A stretch of 64,000 bases of DNA from Lachnospiraceae bacterium oral taxon 096 (GTDB lineage: Bacteria > Bacillota > Clostridia > Lachnospirales > Lachnospiraceae), in NCBI GenBank assembly GCA_018141845.1, contig CP073340.1:1141001-1205000 (forward strand). The letters run 5' to 3'. Position numbers and translations under genes: made by a program. Below are positions 62,608-64,000 of the stretch, one piece after another; the stretch's first letter is position 1; each line of letters begins with the position of its first letter. The notes under the pieces are model-generated. The model had not been told where the DNA came from and ran no database searches. It worked only from the letters and a program-made list of their open reading frames with translations.

Positions 62608-63074
62608 TTTGGGCATGGATTTCTTTTGTAGGGGCCTTTTTAGACCTGAGCATTAAACAGGGGATTGAGCGATTGCCCAAGGAGGATTATCCAGCACCAT
62701 TGAGTGGGAGTGGTGGAATGATTCGCATTCATCAGTTCCATAACCTGGGGCTGCCATTTGGGCATATGCAAGGAAGAGATCGCTTTGTGAAGTATTTGCC
62801 ACTGATGATGGGAAGTTTGATCCTTGGAAAACTTTCTCTACTCTTGCCACAGAAGGGAAAGAAATTAGAAAAAATTGCATTTTCCAGTTTACTTGCTGGA
62901 GCGATGAGTAATTTGACGGATCGCTTTGGAAGGGGATATGTTGTGGATTATTTTAGCGTGGAAATTGGACCGCTAAAAAAGATTATTTTTAATATTGGAG
63001 ATATATTTGTTTTTATTGGTTCTATACTATTTGTAATCAATAATTTCGTTTTTGGAGGAAAGAAAAAAAGATGA
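62604..63074 (+). CDS. Signal peptidase II-like protein
   Basis: A 156-residue membrane protein resembling LspA, which removes signal peptides from prolipoproteins. Seen are DLSIK near the N-terminus (family DxxxK), HNLGLPFG (family HNxGxxFG), SNLTDRFGRGYVVDYF with one catalytic Asp, and IFNIGD with the other (family FNxAD; here Gly replaces Ala). Four hydrophobic segments fit. The loops are diverged from typical LspA and another, canonical copy may exist elsewhere. It starts within the clpX stop and ends in a 4-nt overlap with the next gene. Confidence 0.78.
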   Translation: MIWAWISFVGAFLDLSIKQGIERLPKEDYPAPLSGSGGMIRIHQFHNLGLPFGHMQGRDRFVKYLPLMMGSLILGKLSLLLPQKGKKLEKIAFSSLLAGAMSNLTDRFGRGYVVDYFSVEIGPLKKIIFNIGDIFVFIGSILFVINNFVFGGKKKR

Positions 63075-64000
63075 GTAGTTCGGACATAGTGCAGTTTGTC
63101 GTGTTGATATTATTGCTATTGACATCAGCATTTTTTTCATCATCGGAGACGGCACTAGCAACAGCCAACAAAATAAAATTGCGCAGTATGGCAGAACATG
63201 GAAATAAGTCGGCAGCTTTGGCGATCAAGGTCACTGGAGAGTCCGATAAGATGCTTTCGGCCATCCTCATTGGAAACAATGTGGCAAATTTGACAGCATC
63301 TTCTTTGGTGACCACCTTGACAATTAAAGTTGTAGGCAACCGTCTTGTTGGAATTGCAACGGGAATTTTAACAATTGCTATTTTGATTTTTGGAGAGATT
63401 ATACCAAAGACCTTGGCGGCAAGAAATGCGGAGACAATAGCTCTTCTTTTTGTAAAGCCGATTTACCTTTTGATGACCGTCCTCACACCTGTGATTTTTT
63501 TAGTCAATAAGGCAGCAGCGTTGATCTTTTTACTTTTGGGTATGGATTCGTCAACAAAATCGGAAGCGATGACAGAGGAGGAAATTCGTACGATTGTCGA
63601 TGTTGGTCACGAAGAGGGAATTATTGAAAATGAAGAGCGAAAGATGATCAATAATGTGTTTGACTTTGCGGCAACTGTGGTCAGGGATATTATGATTCCA
63701 AGAATTGACATGACATTTATTGATGTCAATTTAAGTTATGAAGAAGTCATAGAAATCTTTAAAAATGATATGTTTACAAGAATGCCTGTATATGAGGAGT
63801 CCACGGATAATGTCATTGGCATTATCAATATCAAGGACTTATTGCTTGTCGAAGACAAGGAAAAATTTCAGATTAAAGATTATATTCGTCAGCCACTGTA
63901 CACCTATGAGTACAAAAAAGTTGCAGAATTGATGGCCGAGATGAGAAAGACCTTCAGCAATATTGTGATTGTACTTGACGAATATGGTGTGACAGCGGGA
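63071..64000 (+). CDS. CNNM/CorC (HlyC-type) transporter-associated protein, N-terminal part
   Basis: 310 codons are visible before the window end. Residues 1-135 are a DUF21/CNNM membrane domain (SAFFSSSETALATANKIKL; LIGNNVANLTASSLVTT; GEIIPKTLAARN), followed by TEEEIRTIVDVGHEEGIIENEERKMINNVFDF (read in parts) and CBS domains (VRDIMIPRIDMTFI; FTRMPVYEESTDNVIGIINIKDLL; FSNIVIVLDEYGVTAG). Family members are linked to magnesium efflux or homeostasis. The CorC_HlyC C-terminal domain would lie beyond 64000. The ATG overlaps the lspA-like TGA. Confidence 0.93.
   Translation, partial: MSSSDIVQFVVLILLLLTSAFFSSSETALATANKIKLRSMAEHGNKSAALAIKVTGESDKMLSAILIGNNVANLTASSLVTTLTIKVVGNRLVGIATGILTIAILIFGEIIPKTLAARNAETIALLFVKPIYLLMTVLTPVIFLVNKAAALIFLLLGMDSSTKSEAMTEEEIRTIVDVGHEEGIIENEERKMINNVFDFAATVVRDIMIPRIDMTFIDVNLSYEEVIEIFKNDMFTRMPVYEESTDNVIGIINIKDLLLVEDKEKFQIKDYIRQPLYTYEYKKVAELMAEMRKTFSNIVIVLDEYGVTAG

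Overview
The window is a low-GC Bacillota chromosome segment, most likely from a Clostridia species of the family Lachnospiraceae. That placement is inferred from gene content (2-hydroxyacyl-CoA dehydratase activase of about 1,400 residues, ribonuclease Y, a T-box-controlled trp operon, cell-wall-binding repeat proteins) and from AT-rich genes with strong AGGAGG ribosome binding sites. No rRNA is present to confirm it.

Positions 1-44,000 are mostly chromosomal core: the start of an OmpR-type response regulator, a repeat-tailed Cthe_2159-like lipoprotein, dus, a TetR-plus-two-TolC-like operon, a frameshifted DUF2798 gene, proC, a Nudix hydrolase, uvrB, tRNA-Arg(CCG), queA, an rluF-like gene, ligA, metA, the activase, a rhomboid-like protein, pyk, SOS-controlled recA-recX, rny, mgsA, a PHP phosphatase, a Na/Pi transporter, an ABC-2 exporter, the glycolytic run gap-pgk-tpiA, a cell-wall-binding protein, and trpEGDCFBA behind a tryptophan T-box, ending with a pyridoxal-kinase-like gene.

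Positions 44,046-60,576 are accessory. A locus made of a MATE transporter and a divergent two-gene ABC transporter is present twice in the same orientation: a decayed copy (44,046-45,630) and a full copy (53,899-60,576). Between them lie IS200/IS605 and IS3 remnants, an intact IS1182-type transposase, a cell-wall-protein fragment, and a Tro/Mnt-type metal uptake operon whose last gene fuses the ABC permease to a DtxR-type repressor. The complete copy carries an IS110-family element. The decayed copy preserves the empty insertion site, which fixes the element's ends, its CT core dinucleotide, and the guide-like loops of a probable bridge RNA.

Positions 60,577-64,000 return to core genes. A candidate structured RNA of about 430 nt with its own promoter and terminator is followed by an overlapping operon of clpX, lspA-like and CNNM/CorC-like genes, the last cut by the window end. 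Everything here is by-eye reading of sequence; no database search or folding program was run.
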